Of a stretch of DNA of 55,568 nucleotides, positions 25,573 to 32,173 are shown one piece after another. Source of the DNA: Candidatus Woesearchaeota archaeon (GTDB taxonomy: Archaea; Nanobdellota; Nanobdellia; Woesearchaeales; JAGWAF01); the NCBI GenBank assembly GCA_016932755.1, contig JAFGCE010000085.1:1-55568 (forward strand), given 5' to 3'. The position numbers and the translations under genes were made by a program. The notes under the pieces are model-generated. The model was given only the letters and a program-made list of their open reading frames with translations. It was not told the origin of the DNA and did no database searches. The stretch's first letter is position 1, and the number at the start of each line of letters is the position of its first letter.

Positions 25573-25980
25573 TTATTTTTTCTTTCGCGAATTTGGAATC
25601 TCAGATTCCAATTTTTCTTCTTTTTTTGCTGCAGGTTTTTCTTTCTTTTTCTCTGCTTTTGACACTTTTTTTGCAAGCTCTTCTGTTTTCTCTTCTTTCT
25701 TCTTTCTTGCTTTCTTAGGCCTTTCTGCAGCTTTCCTTGGCTTTGTCTCTTTAACTTCAAGATTCAATTTTTTGAATTCAGAAACAACATCAGAATGGGT
25801 TGCCTTTGCCTTTATCTTTACTACCTGGCCCAAGGGCTCAAGGTGAAGGATATTGCACTTTCTCCTTCTTGTCTGCCCGTCTATCATAACAAAATTCTTG
25901 TCCAGAACTTCAACAACAACGCATTTCAAGCCTGCGTCCCTGCCAGCGATTTTTACGCATAATCTTCCAACTTCAATCAT
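25573..25980 (-). CDS. rpl14e: Ribosomal protein L14e with long basic tail
   Basis: Archaeal/eukaryotic large-subunit protein L14e. Residues 1-75 form the KOW-type domain: MIEVGRLCVKIAGRDAG, KCVVVEVLDKNFVMIDGQ, RRRKCNILHLEPLGQVVKI. Archaeal L14e is usually only about 80-95 residues; here it continues to 135 with a Lys/Glu/Ala-rich, low-complexity tail (about 90-135), which is unusual. Such tails may bind rRNA, but that is inference. It follows rpl34e by 52 bases on the same strand, the conserved archaeal order. Confidence 0.93.
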   Translation of the reverse strand: MIEVGRLCVKIAGRDAGLKCVVVEVLDKNFVMIDGQTRRRKCNILHLEPLGQVVKIKAKATHSDVVSEFKKLNLEVKETKPRKAAERPKKARKKKEEKTEELAKKVSKAEKKKEKPAAKKEEKLESEIPNSRKKK

Positions 25981-26032
25981 TTTTCCCTCCTATCTTCCTG
26001 TTAAGCAGCTGTTGCCATTACTGCGGAAGATT

Positions 26033-26299
26033 TCACTTTCTTGCTTTTTCAATTATCTTTTTTCTGGTGCAGGATGAGCACAAAACACCGCCGTAAGGTC
26101 TCTGAGGCCTTTTTGCTGTCTTAGGCATGTTCTGCATCTTATGGGGTCTTTCCCTAGGCACGCCTGGCAAAACTTTGCCGCAGCCGGCGCATTTGGCTTT
26201 AGACGGCTTTCTCTTCTTGAAAGCCATTACTGTCTTTCCCCCAGGAGTTCTCCTGAAGACTCTCCTCATGCTTCTTGATTTATGCTTTCCTGATACCAT
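26033..26299 (-). CDS. rpl34e: Ribosomal protein L34e
   Basis: Archaeal L34e, 88 residues. MVSGKHKSRSMRRVFRRTPGG is the family's basic start, and two CxxC pairs, CAGC (about 37-40) and CSSC (about 78-81), would bind one zinc. RPYGGVLCSSCTRKKIIEKAR is the conserved end. A TATA box (CTTTTTAAATAAA, about 26318-26330 on the minus strand) sits 20-30 bases before the ATG, so the transcript is leaderless and starts the L34e-L14e-small membrane protein unit. The promoter is divergent from the ArsR-isc operon. Confidence 0.94.
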   Translation of the reverse strand: MVSGKHKSRSMRRVFRRTPGGKTVMAFKKRKPSKAKCAGCGKVLPGVPRERPHKMQNMPKTAKRPQRPYGGVLCSSCTRKKIIEKARK

Positions 26300-26380
26300 A
26301 ACAGTGCAGGAAACTGGTTTTATTTAAAAAGCTTGCTGAAATTGGCTGATTGCAACTAAAACCAAATACCAAACCACAAC

Positions 26381-26414
26381 CTTTATATATAACATATGAA
26401 TTAGATTTCATATG
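26381..26414 (+). promoter_or_regulatory. ArsR-type operator and TATA box of the isc operon
   Basis: CTTTATATAT (26381-26390) is the TATA box. CATATGAA (26393-26400), 6 bases, and TTCATATG (26407-26414) form a perfect 8+8 inverted repeat that ends with the ATG of the regulator itself. ATATGAA-N6-TTCATAT is the typical form of SmtB/ArsR-family operators. Binding would cover the transcription start and block the operon: classical autorepression. Confidence 0.8.
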
Positions 26415-26714
26415 AAATGCCCATCATATAATCTGTTTTTTGAGACAATCGCAACAAAGGTAAGAATGGAGATAATGTGCCTTCTGAGGGAAGGACCTAA
26501 ATCTGTCAGCCAGATATGCAAAATTCTCGGAGAAGAACAGAGCAAAATCTCCCACAACCTCAAGAAAATGGCTGAATGCCACATACTTGATGTAAAGCAA
26601 GAAGGAAAGCAGAGAATCTACTCATTAAACAAGGATACAATCATACCCATCCTTGATTTGGTTGAAAAACATGTCCACAAATACTGCGGCCAGGAGTGCA
26701 TGAAGAAAAAATGA
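26412..26714 (+). CDS. ArsR-family winged-helix regulator of the isc operon
   Basis: A 100-residue ArsR/SmtB-type repressor: KVRMEIMCLLREGPKSVSQICKILGEEQSKISHNLKKMAECHILDVKQEGKQRIYSLN covers the winged helix, with SVSQICKILGEEQSKISHNLKKM as helix-turn-helix. It has six cysteines (3, 23, 36, 56, 92, 96) and a C-terminal HVHKYCGQEC cluster (His87, His89, Cys92, Cys96), suited to binding a metal or an iron-sulfur cluster. Its stop overlaps the iscS start (ATGA) and its promoter carries a perfect palindrome. It may be the archaeal counterpart of bacterial IscR, sensing Fe-S or metal status; the ligand is inference. Confidence 0.88.
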   Translation: MKCPSYNLFFETIATKVRMEIMCLLREGPKSVSQICKILGEEQSKISHNLKKMAECHILDVKQEGKQRIYSLNKDTIIPILDLVEKHVHKYCGQECMKKK

Positions 26715-27877
26715 AAAAAATAATCTACCTTGACAATGGCGCAACAACAATGGCTGCTCCTGAAGTTGTTCAAGTTATGAACAAGTATCATTCTGAAAAA
26801 TACGGAAACGCATCCTCCCTGCACAGGCTTGGACGAGAGGCAAGTATGGCAATTGACGACGCAAGAAGAACTATTGCAAAATCAATAGGAGCCAAAGAGA
26901 CAGAAATCATATTTACATCAGGAGGGACAGAATCAAACAATTTTGCAATAAAGGGAATTGCATTTGCAAACAAAGGCAAAGGAAAACACATCATAACAAC
27001 AAAAATAGAGCATGACTGCGTTCTTAACAGCTGCAAATGGCTTAAGGAGGAAGGATTTGAAGTTACATACCTTAACGTTGACAAAGAAGGGTTTGTAAAT
27101 CCAGATGATTTGGATAAAGCAATAAGGAAAGACACCGTCCTTGTTACAGTTATCCACGGAAACAACGAGATTGGGACAATACAAGACTTGGAGAAATTAT
27201 ATGCAATATGCAAAAAGCACAATGTTTATTTTCACACAGATGCATGCCAGTCATACACAAAAACAGAGGTTTCAGCAAAGCACGCAGACTTAATAACATT
27301 AAATGCGCATAAAATCCACGGCCCAAAAGGAGTCGGAGTTCTTTACATAAAAAAAGGAACAAAAATAACTCCTGTTGCCCACGGAGGAGGGCATGAGTTC
27401 AGCCTGAGGTCTGGAACAGAAAATGTTCCTGGAATTGTCGGATTCGCAAAAGCTGTCCAGCTTGCAATGGACAGGAAGCATGTTGCATACATGGCAAAGC
27501 TGAGAGACAGGCTAACAGAAGGGCTTCTGGAAGTTCCTGGCACGATACTTAACGGACCAAGAGGGGGCAAGAGGCTTTGCAATAATGTCAATATAAGCTT
27601 CAAATACATAGAAGGCGAGGCAATAGGTACACATCTTGATTCAGAGGGAATCTGCAGCTCAACAGGCTCAGCTTGCTCGTCAAAATCTCTTGAGCCAAGC
27701 CATGTTCTGATGGCAATAGGAATGAAGCCTGAAGACGCCCACGGAAGCCTGAGGCTTACATTAAGCAGATACACTACAGAAGATGAAATTGACAAAGCAC
27801 TTGAAGTCCTGCCAAATGTTGTTGAAAAATTAAGGAAGATTTCTCCGCTTACAAGGGTGATTAAGCGTGTACTCTAA
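26711..27877 (+). CDS. iscS: Cysteine desulfurase, IscS/NifS type
   Basis: PLP enzyme that takes sulfur from cysteine as a persulfide for Fe-S cluster assembly and tRNA thiolation. The 388 residues have the whole set: YLDNGATT (6-13), GGTESNN (71-77), His101, the PLP lysine Lys201 in LNAHKIHGPKG, and the catalytic Cys322 on the loop STGSACSS. That loop without a long insertion fits the IscS-like group I. The ATG at 26711 is used rather than one five codons upstream, because it forms the ATGA overlap with the regulator. iscU follows with an 11-base overlap. The nearby ttuA product (28888) is a plausible sulfur acceptor. Confidence 0.95.
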   Translation: MKKIIYLDNGATTMAAPEVVQVMNKYHSEKYGNASSLHRLGREASMAIDDARRTIAKSIGAKETEIIFTSGGTESNNFAIKGIAFANKGKGKHIITTKIEHDCVLNSCKWLKEEGFEVTYLNVDKEGFVNPDDLDKAIRKDTVLVTVIHGNNEIGTIQDLEKLYAICKKHNVYFHTDACQSYTKTEVSAKHADLITLNAHKIHGPKGVGVLYIKKGTKITPVAHGGGHEFSLRSGTENVPGIVGFAKAVQLAMDRKHVAYMAKLRDRLTEGLLEVPGTILNGPRGGKRLCNNVNISFKYIEGEAIGTHLDSEGICSSTGSACSSKSLEPSHVLMAIGMKPEDAHGSLRLTLSRYTTEDEIDKALEVLPNVVEKLRKISPLTRVIKRVL

Positions 27878-28250
27878 GAAAGTTCTGGATAAGTTTAAGG
27901 ACCCAAAAAATATGGGGGAAATAGAAAATGCAGACGGGCTTGGAAAGGTAGGCAATCCTGTGTGCGGGGATGTCATGTGGGTCTATATTAAAGTAAAAAA
28001 CAACAAGATAGAGGATGTCAAGGTAAAGACATTCGGGTGTGTTGCAGCTATAGCCACATCTTCAATGATGACCGAGCTCGCAAAAGGAAAAACACTTGAG
28101 GAAGCTGAAAAAATAACAAACATGGATGTTGCAGAAGCGTTAGAAGGACTTCCTCCTATAAAGATGCACTGTTCTAATTTAGCGGCAGATGCACTGCATA
28201 AAGCTATTGAAGATTACAGAAATAAAAAAAAGAAAAAAATAATCCGCTAG
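27867..28250 (+). CDS. iscU: Fe-S cluster scaffold IscU
   Basis: Scaffold on which Fe-S clusters are built from IscS-derived sulfur. The 127 residues contain all conserved residues: Cys33 in NPVCGD with Asp35, Cys58 in TFGCVAAIATSS, and Cys102 preceded by His101 in KMHCSNLAADAL. The start codon is GTG, 11 bases inside iscS, read as MYSKKVLDKFKDPKNMGEIENADG, the normal IscU start. The C-terminus has an extra lysine-rich end. It is convergent with the zinc-ribbon gene, with a 4-base overlap of the stops. The LPPVK motif appears as LPPIK. Confidence 0.95.
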   Translation: MYSKKVLDKFKDPKNMGEIENADGLGKVGNPVCGDVMWVYIKVKNNKIEDVKVKTFGCVAAIATSSMMTELAKGKTLEEAEKITNMDVAEALEGLPPIKMHCSNLAADALHKAIEDYRNKKKKKIIR

Positions 28251-28564
28251 CCAGCTTCTCTGTTCAGCTCAAAGTCGAAACTGAGCAAAAAATCCTCTGC
28301 CCTTTCCCCAAGCTGTTCTCTAAAAAGCTGATAAACGTCTTTGCAAAAGCAGTGGGCGCAGACTCTCATGTCTCTTCCGCATATGATACAGTTAACTCCG
28401 TCCTGTGTATAGGCATCAAAAATCCCTGTGTAATCCCTTAGCTTTGGCACAAGGGATGGGTTAAAGTCGGCGAGCCAATGCTCGACTTCCCTCTGCAGGC
28501 ACTCTGGGCATATTGGGTTTGTGATTGCCTCTTGGCAAATCACACATTTTTCTTTTTGCGGCAT
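28247..28564 (-). CDS. Zinc-ribbon protein, 105 aa
   Basis: A cysteine-rich protein of unknown family. It holds CVIC and CPEC pairs in its first 25 residues (one zinc site) and CIICGRDMRVCAHCFC in the middle (a second site), with helical segments between and after. The start MPQKEKCVIC at 28564 is chosen for its GAGGTG ribosome site; the frame is open further upstream (to 28720), but that stretch lies in a region with strong RNA-like stems and reads unlike protein. A nucleic-acid or protein-binding role is typical for such ribbons, but no partner is known. Confidence 0.72.
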   Translation of the reverse strand: MPQKEKCVICQEAITNPICPECLQREVEHWLADFNPSLVPKLRDYTGIFDAYTQDGVNCIICGRDMRVCAHCFCKDVYQLFREQLGERAEDFLLSFDFELNREAG

Positions 28565-28583
28565 TTTTGTCACCTCGGTTTTT

Positions 28584-28795
28584 TTGGTTACCAAGGGACA
28601 GGCAACACACCACTTTTTTCTGGCTCGTTTAGAAGTTGGCGATGCATTGCAAGTCCCGTGATTTTGAGCGGTTCTTAGCAACACATCGGATAATCGCCGA
28701 ATGTCTTGATCTGAGAGCACCCTTTAGCCTTGACAACCAGAACTTCCCAGTTGAACCTTCTATGTTCCTGGCTAAATATTGAGTGCTTCATAATA
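28584..28795 (-). ncRNA. Candidate structured RNA or long structured leader
   Basis: Upstream of the zinc-ribbon gene the minus strand has a TATA box (TTAAATATT, 28823-28815), predicting a transcript start near 28790-28795. From there AGCACTC (28787-28781) and TTTAGCC (28776-28770) pair with GGGTGCT (28722-28716) and GGCTAAA (28729-28723), a 14-pair stem with one 4-base bulge. One pair is G-U only on the minus strand, which sets the direction. The loop can form AACT-GGGA-AGTT, a GNRA-like tetraloop hairpin. Further 3' are ACAT(T)CGG/CCGATGT (28704-28683), a two-part stem between 28657-28647 and 28605-28595, and a TTGGT/ACCAA palindrome (28594-28584). No known RNA family is recognised; it may be an ncRNA or 5' leader. 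The 323-base gap has no gene. Confidence 0.5.
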
Positions 28796-28887
28796 CTCTA
28801 TCCTGCGCGATACCAATATTTAAGCTTTTCGCAAAAAAGCATTTTTTGGGGTTACTTTTTTAAACTTCCTTTGGTTTTGAGAATAAG

Positions 28888-29754
28888 ATGAAAAAATCAG
28901 ACAAAGCATTTGTAAAGAAAATAGAGAACAAGGTAAAGGAAACAATAAAAAAATACAAGCTTTTTAACAAGGGAGAAAAGATTCTTGTAGCAGCCTCAGG
29001 GGGAAAAGACAGCACAACCGTGCTTTATATTCTCAAAAAATTGGGGTATAACATCGAAGCAGTAACAATAGATGTTGCTATGGGAAGTTACACAAAAAAT
29101 AACCTTAAAAATTTAACTGAATTCTGCAAAAAAGAAAAGATAAACCTTTATTCAATGTCGCTCAGGGAGGAGTTCGGCGGCTCTGTCTGCTACATAAAGT
29201 CTGCATTGTCTTCAAAGGGAATAAAGCTTAATTCATGCGCTGTCTGCGGTGTTCTGAGAAGGTATCTTGTAAATAAGGCGGCAAAAAGGCTGAAAGCAAA
29301 GAAGCTTGTTACAGGGCACAATCTTGATGATGAAGCGCAGTCAATAATGATGAATTTTTTCAGAAACACGCTGCATTGGTCTGCAAGGCTAGGCCCAAAA
29401 TCAGGGATTGAGGGCGCAAAAGGCTTTATCCCGAGGGTAAAGCCGCTTTATTTTATTCCTGAAAAAGATATTGCAAGATATTCAAAAATAATGAAATTTC
29501 CTGTTTATTACGGCAAATGCCCATGCAGTGCAGAAGTTTTCAGGAGATTTACAGGAAACTTATTGAATGATTATGAAAAAACAAACCCGAAGCTAAAGGA
29601 AAATATTGCTGATTATTTCCTGAAGTCTCTTCCAAAACTCAAGCAGAAATACAAATTCGGGAATGCCAGGAGATGCATACAATGCGGAGAGCCTTCAAAA
29701 GAAGCAGTCTGCAGGGCATGCCAGATAATCTCGCAGGTAAAAGCTAAGGTTTAA
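28888..29754 (+). CDS. ttuA: TtuA/Ncs6-type tRNA 2-thiolation enzyme
   Basis: Adenylating PP-loop enzyme that thiolates tRNA uridines, of the Fe-S-dependent TtuA/Ncs6 type. 288 residues. The PP-loop SGGKDST lies at 37-43. The cluster ligands are Cys117 and Cys120 (CAVCG) and Cys211 (CPCS). A C-terminal zinc ribbon uses Cys263, Cys266, Cys275 and Cys278. TtuA proteins normally also start with a zinc ribbon of two CxxC pairs before the PP-loop; here the protein starts directly with a basic helix, and an in-frame stop 27 bases upstream leaves no room for it. TTTTTTAAAC (about 28856-28865) is a fitting TATA box for a leaderless transcript. Confidence 0.9.
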   Translation: MKKSDKAFVKKIENKVKETIKKYKLFNKGEKILVAASGGKDSTTVLYILKKLGYNIEAVTIDVAMGSYTKNNLKNLTEFCKKEKINLYSMSLREEFGGSVCYIKSALSSKGIKLNSCAVCGVLRRYLVNKAAKRLKAKKLVTGHNLDDEAQSIMMNFFRNTLHWSARLGPKSGIEGAKGFIPRVKPLYFIPEKDIARYSKIMKFPVYYGKCPCSAEVFRRFTGNLLNDYEKTNPKLKENIADYFLKSLPKLKQKYKFGNARRCIQCGEPSKEAVCRACQIISQVKAKV

Positions 29755-29779
29755 ATAAAACTCTTCTCTACAATAAACC

Positions 29780-30370
29780 ATGTATGTTGATATTGTTTTC
29801 CCGGATGGAAACGAAAAGGAATTTTTGGAAACAGCGGAAAAGCTGGGCTACAGCAGGCTGGTTTTTGTTTATGAAAAACAGATTCCAGAAGCCCCAAAAT
29901 CAAAAATCAAGATAATCACAGGGCTGGTTGCAGAGGAAAAAACAATCCAAAGGGCAAAAAACCTTGCAGGTTTGGTCCTTGTTAAGTCATCCAGAAATGA
30001 CAGGTGGGTTCTGGAAAAATCAAAAGCAGACATCCTGTTTGGGCTGGAAGAAGGGCAGAGAAAAGATTTTATGCACCACAGGGCTTCAGGATTGAACCAG
30101 ATACTGTGCAAGATTGCAAAACAAAAAGACAAGATGATTGCATTCTCTTTTTCAGCAATACTTAACTCTAAAGGAGAGAGGAGAGCCCAGCTTTTGGGCA
30201 AGATGATGCAGAACATCAAATTCTGCAGGAAATACAAAGTCAGGACAATACTCGCTTCTTTTGCAAAAACACCTTACGGCATGAGGGCGCCTAATGACCT
30301 TGTTAGTTTCGGTGTCAGCCTTGGGATGCATCCAAAAGAAGCAAAGGATTCAATGAGCTGGACAAAATGA
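29780..30370 (+). CDS. rnp3: RNase P protein subunit Rpp30
   Basis: Archaeal RNase P protein p30, a TIM-barrel-like subunit that supports the RNA in tRNA 5' maturation. The 196 residues show DIVFPDGNEKEFLETAEKLGY at the start, HHRASGLNQILCKIAKQK, IAFSFSAIL, QNIKFCRKYKVRTILASFAKTPYGMRAP and the final DLVSFGVSLGM, which are the conserved family blocks. A TATA-like TTTAAATAAA at about 29751-29760 suggests its own leaderless promoter. The next gene starts within its stop codon (ATGA), so RNase P, the prepilin-peptidase-like gene and the HXS genes lie in one apparent transcript. Confidence 0.92.
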   Translation: MYVDIVFPDGNEKEFLETAEKLGYSRLVFVYEKQIPEAPKSKIKIITGLVAEEKTIQRAKNLAGLVLVKSSRNDRWVLEKSKADILFGLEEGQRKDFMHHRASGLNQILCKIAKQKDKMIAFSFSAILNSKGERRAQLLGKMMQNIKFCRKYKVRTILASFAKTPYGMRAPNDLVSFGVSLGMHPKEAKDSMSWTK

Positions 30371-31548
30371 ATAGCCTGTGGTTTTTTTTGCCTGGGATAC
30401 TCTATCTTGGCATTATAACATCTTATACAGACATAAAGTACGGCAAGATAAAGAACAGGGACATTGTTATTGGGATTTGTTATGCTTTTGCTGTTTATCT
30501 TGGGTTTATAATTTATTCACTAATAACAAAACAGGGAATAAATTATACCTATTTTCTTGAGCTTTGCACAAACACATTTTTTGCTTTGGCAATAGCTTTT
30601 GGATTGTGGTATTTCAAGCTCTGGTCTGCGGGAGACGGAAAATTATTTTTTGCTTTTGCTTTGCTGGTTCCTTTTGAGGTATATCAATATGGGAAGTATG
30701 ATTGGATTCCTTCCCTCACTTTGCTGTTTAATGTGTTTATCATAGGATTGTTTGCGATGCTTTTGCTGATACTCAAGAATGCAAGGATAAATGATTATGC
30801 AAAGATGTTAAAGACTTTTTTTAAGAATTTTTTTGGGCCTGTGAGGTTAGCAAAGAGCGCAGTTTCCTTGTTTGCAATGTTCTGGCTTATTGACATCGTA
30901 TTTTCTTATTTAGGATGGGAAGGAAACCGCGTTTTGAAATATTTATTTACATTTTTGATTCTTTCCCTGATTCCTGCATTAACCAGTACATTTCCAGCAG
31001 GGAACAAAAAATTCCAAATTGAGTACATTGAATTGTACATTTTTGGGGCAGTATCTGTTGTCAGGCTGGTCATAGACAAATCTGTTTATTCCAGTAGTTT
31101 TTTAGTGGAATTTATCATGATGCTCATTATCTGGAGGATTTTCAGGTCATTAATGAGGCATGGGTTAAGCTCTTTAAGCAAGGACGTGTTTTCTAAGGAA
31201 ATTTCTGTTAAAAAATTGAAACCCGGGATGATACTATCTGACAAAATAACTAAGGTTAAGAAACTAAGCAAAGACGAAATAAAAAAAGTGAAAGACAAAG
31301 AAATGATATTTGTGACTAAGGGGAATGCTTCTTATATCCTTGGGGGGTATAAATCCGCAAAAGAATATATTGATGTCGAATCTGAGGGGCTGGAGAAAGA
31401 GCATATAGAAAAAATAAGAAAAACCGGGCTTAAGAAAGTAAGAATCTCTACAACACTGCCGTTTGCCCCCCTTCTTTTCATGGGTGTTCTAGCGACATTG
31501 TTAATCAAAGGAAACATTTTAATATTAAGGTATTTTCTCTTGAAATAG
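30367..31548 (+). CDS. A24 prepilin-peptidase-like membrane protein with C-terminal extra domain
   Basis: 393-residue membrane protein. The first part matches type IV prepilin/preflagellin peptidases: SYTDIKYGKIKNRDI (about 19-33) holds the first aspartate in the TDIKxxxIxN pattern, and WSAGDGKLFFAFALLVPFE (about 86-104) holds the second in a GxGD-like AGD. Around eight hydrophobic segments follow. A soluble domain at about 285-360 (VKKLKPGMILSDKI, then a mostly charged region) lies before a last membrane helix; this is not part of the usual peptidase. It may process the pilin-like proteins of the surface operon at 47-55 kb or act on the HXS precursor; both are inference. ATGA overlap with Rpp30, 10 bases before the HxsD-like gene. 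Confidence 0.8.
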   Translation: MNSLWFFLPGILYLGIITSYTDIKYGKIKNRDIVIGICYAFAVYLGFIIYSLITKQGINYTYFLELCTNTFFALAIAFGLWYFKLWSAGDGKLFFAFALLVPFEVYQYGKYDWIPSLTLLFNVFIIGLFAMLLLILKNARINDYAKMLKTFFKNFFGPVRLAKSAVSLFAMFWLIDIVFSYLGWEGNRVLKYLFTFLILSLIPALTSTFPAGNKKFQIEYIELYIFGAVSVVRLVIDKSVYSSSFLVEFIMMLIIWRIFRSLMRHGLSSLSKDVFSKEISVKKLKPGMILSDKITKVKKLSKDEIKKVKDKEMIFVTKGNASYILGGYKSAKEYIDVESEGLEKEHIEKIRKTGLKKVRISTTLPFAPLLFMGVLATLLIKGNILILRYFLLK

Positions 31549-31558
31549 GGGTGATTAT

Positions 31559-31996
31559 ATGCCAGATTCCGGTAATCTTAGAATAGAAAACAATCAATTA
31601 ACCATCTCTGTTAATCCCAAGCTTTATCCTTTGGAGGCAGTTTATTCTGCAGCCTACGTTTTCATGGACAGGGCTTATATTGTTCTGGACGGTGACCCAG
31701 ACAAAGGAATACTTGTTAAAATGAAGCTCAAAAAAGAAGGTTCTTTGGAGACACTTGGAAATGAATTCAACAATGAGCTGCTTAATTATTCTGACTATCT
31801 AACTAGAGCAAAAGAGACAAAAATTATAAGAGAATTGCTACTGCAAAGAGCGATAATAACCAACGATTCTTCTGTAGCAGAAAGCATAGATTTTGATGAG
31901 CTTGAGAATCTTGAGGAAGAATTTTTAGATGACCCCGAGGGGATAGCTATCCCGTGGGAAGAAAAATATGGCAAAGATGAAAATAAACCTGAATAA
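31559..31996 (+). CDS. hxsD: HxsD-like protein of a His-Xaa-Ser system
   Basis: 145 residues. The first ~100 match the HxsD family, a small protein co-occurring with HxsB and HxsC radical SAM enzymes: ISVNPKLYPLEAVYSAAYVF, DRAYIVL, then LGNEFNNELLNYSDYLTRAK and RELLLQRAI, which follow the family's EFxNELL...R...RxLLL pattern. Beyond residue 105 there is an acidic tail absent from the usual short form. A GGGGTGAT ribosome site precedes the ATG. In such systems HxsD may act as a peptide-recognition subunit, comparable to PqqD-like domains; that role is inference. It is the first of two HxsD-like genes here. Confidence 0.72.
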   Translation: MPDSGNLRIENNQLTISVNPKLYPLEAVYSAAYVFMDRAYIVLDGDPDKGILVKMKLKKEGSLETLGNEFNNELLNYSDYLTRAKETKIIRELLLQRAIITNDSSVAESIDFDELENLEEEFLDDPEGIAIPWEEKYGKDENKPE

Positions 31997-32171
31997 TAAA
32001 TTCTATAAAAAGGAGGCAATAGAAAAAGCAATTGCGGCATTTAAGGAAGTGTGCCCTTGCAGAATTATTAATTGTTCTTTTGAGGTTGAGATCAATGCAG
32101 AAGATGATGCTGTTGCAGACGAGTTTTGTAATTTTGTCCTTGGCATAACAAAAGACAGCATGCTTTTCTAA
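31977..32171 (+). CDS. Second, short HxsD-like protein
   Basis: 64 residues with the same strand-helix-strand plan as the preceding gene: INLNNKFYKKEAIEKAIAAFKEVC corresponds to the Y-x3-AV-x2-A helix, FEVEINAEDDAVADEFCNFVLG to the EFxNELL helix. Four cysteines (three in CPCRIINC) distinguish it and could bind a metal or cluster. The ATG at 31977 is chosen; one three codons upstream is equally open. It overlaps the previous gene by 20 bases and ends 2 bases before the HxsB-like gene, so coupling is strong. It may be a paralogue that presents the peptide to the radical SAM enzyme; inferred from fold and position. Confidence 0.6.
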   Translation: MKINLNNKFYKKEAIEKAIAAFKEVCPCRIINCSFEVEINAEDDAVADEFCNFVLGITKDSMLF

Positions 32172-32173
32172 AA

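Noticed and set aside
25426..25846. Phenylalanine/serine-rich frames on the plus strand
   Set aside because: They are antisense shadows of the low-complexity tail of L14e and the small membrane protein.
28565..28720. Extension of the zinc-ribbon gene to an upstream start at 28720
   Set aside because: The sequence reads unlike protein, and the region has strong minus-strand stems; the ATG at 28564 has a good ribosome site.
28584..28795. tRNA, RNase P RNA or SRP RNA in the 28.6-28.8 kb gap
   Set aside because: No cloverleaf with proper T-arm and acceptor pairing, and none of the conserved core motifs of RNase P or SRP RNA were found.
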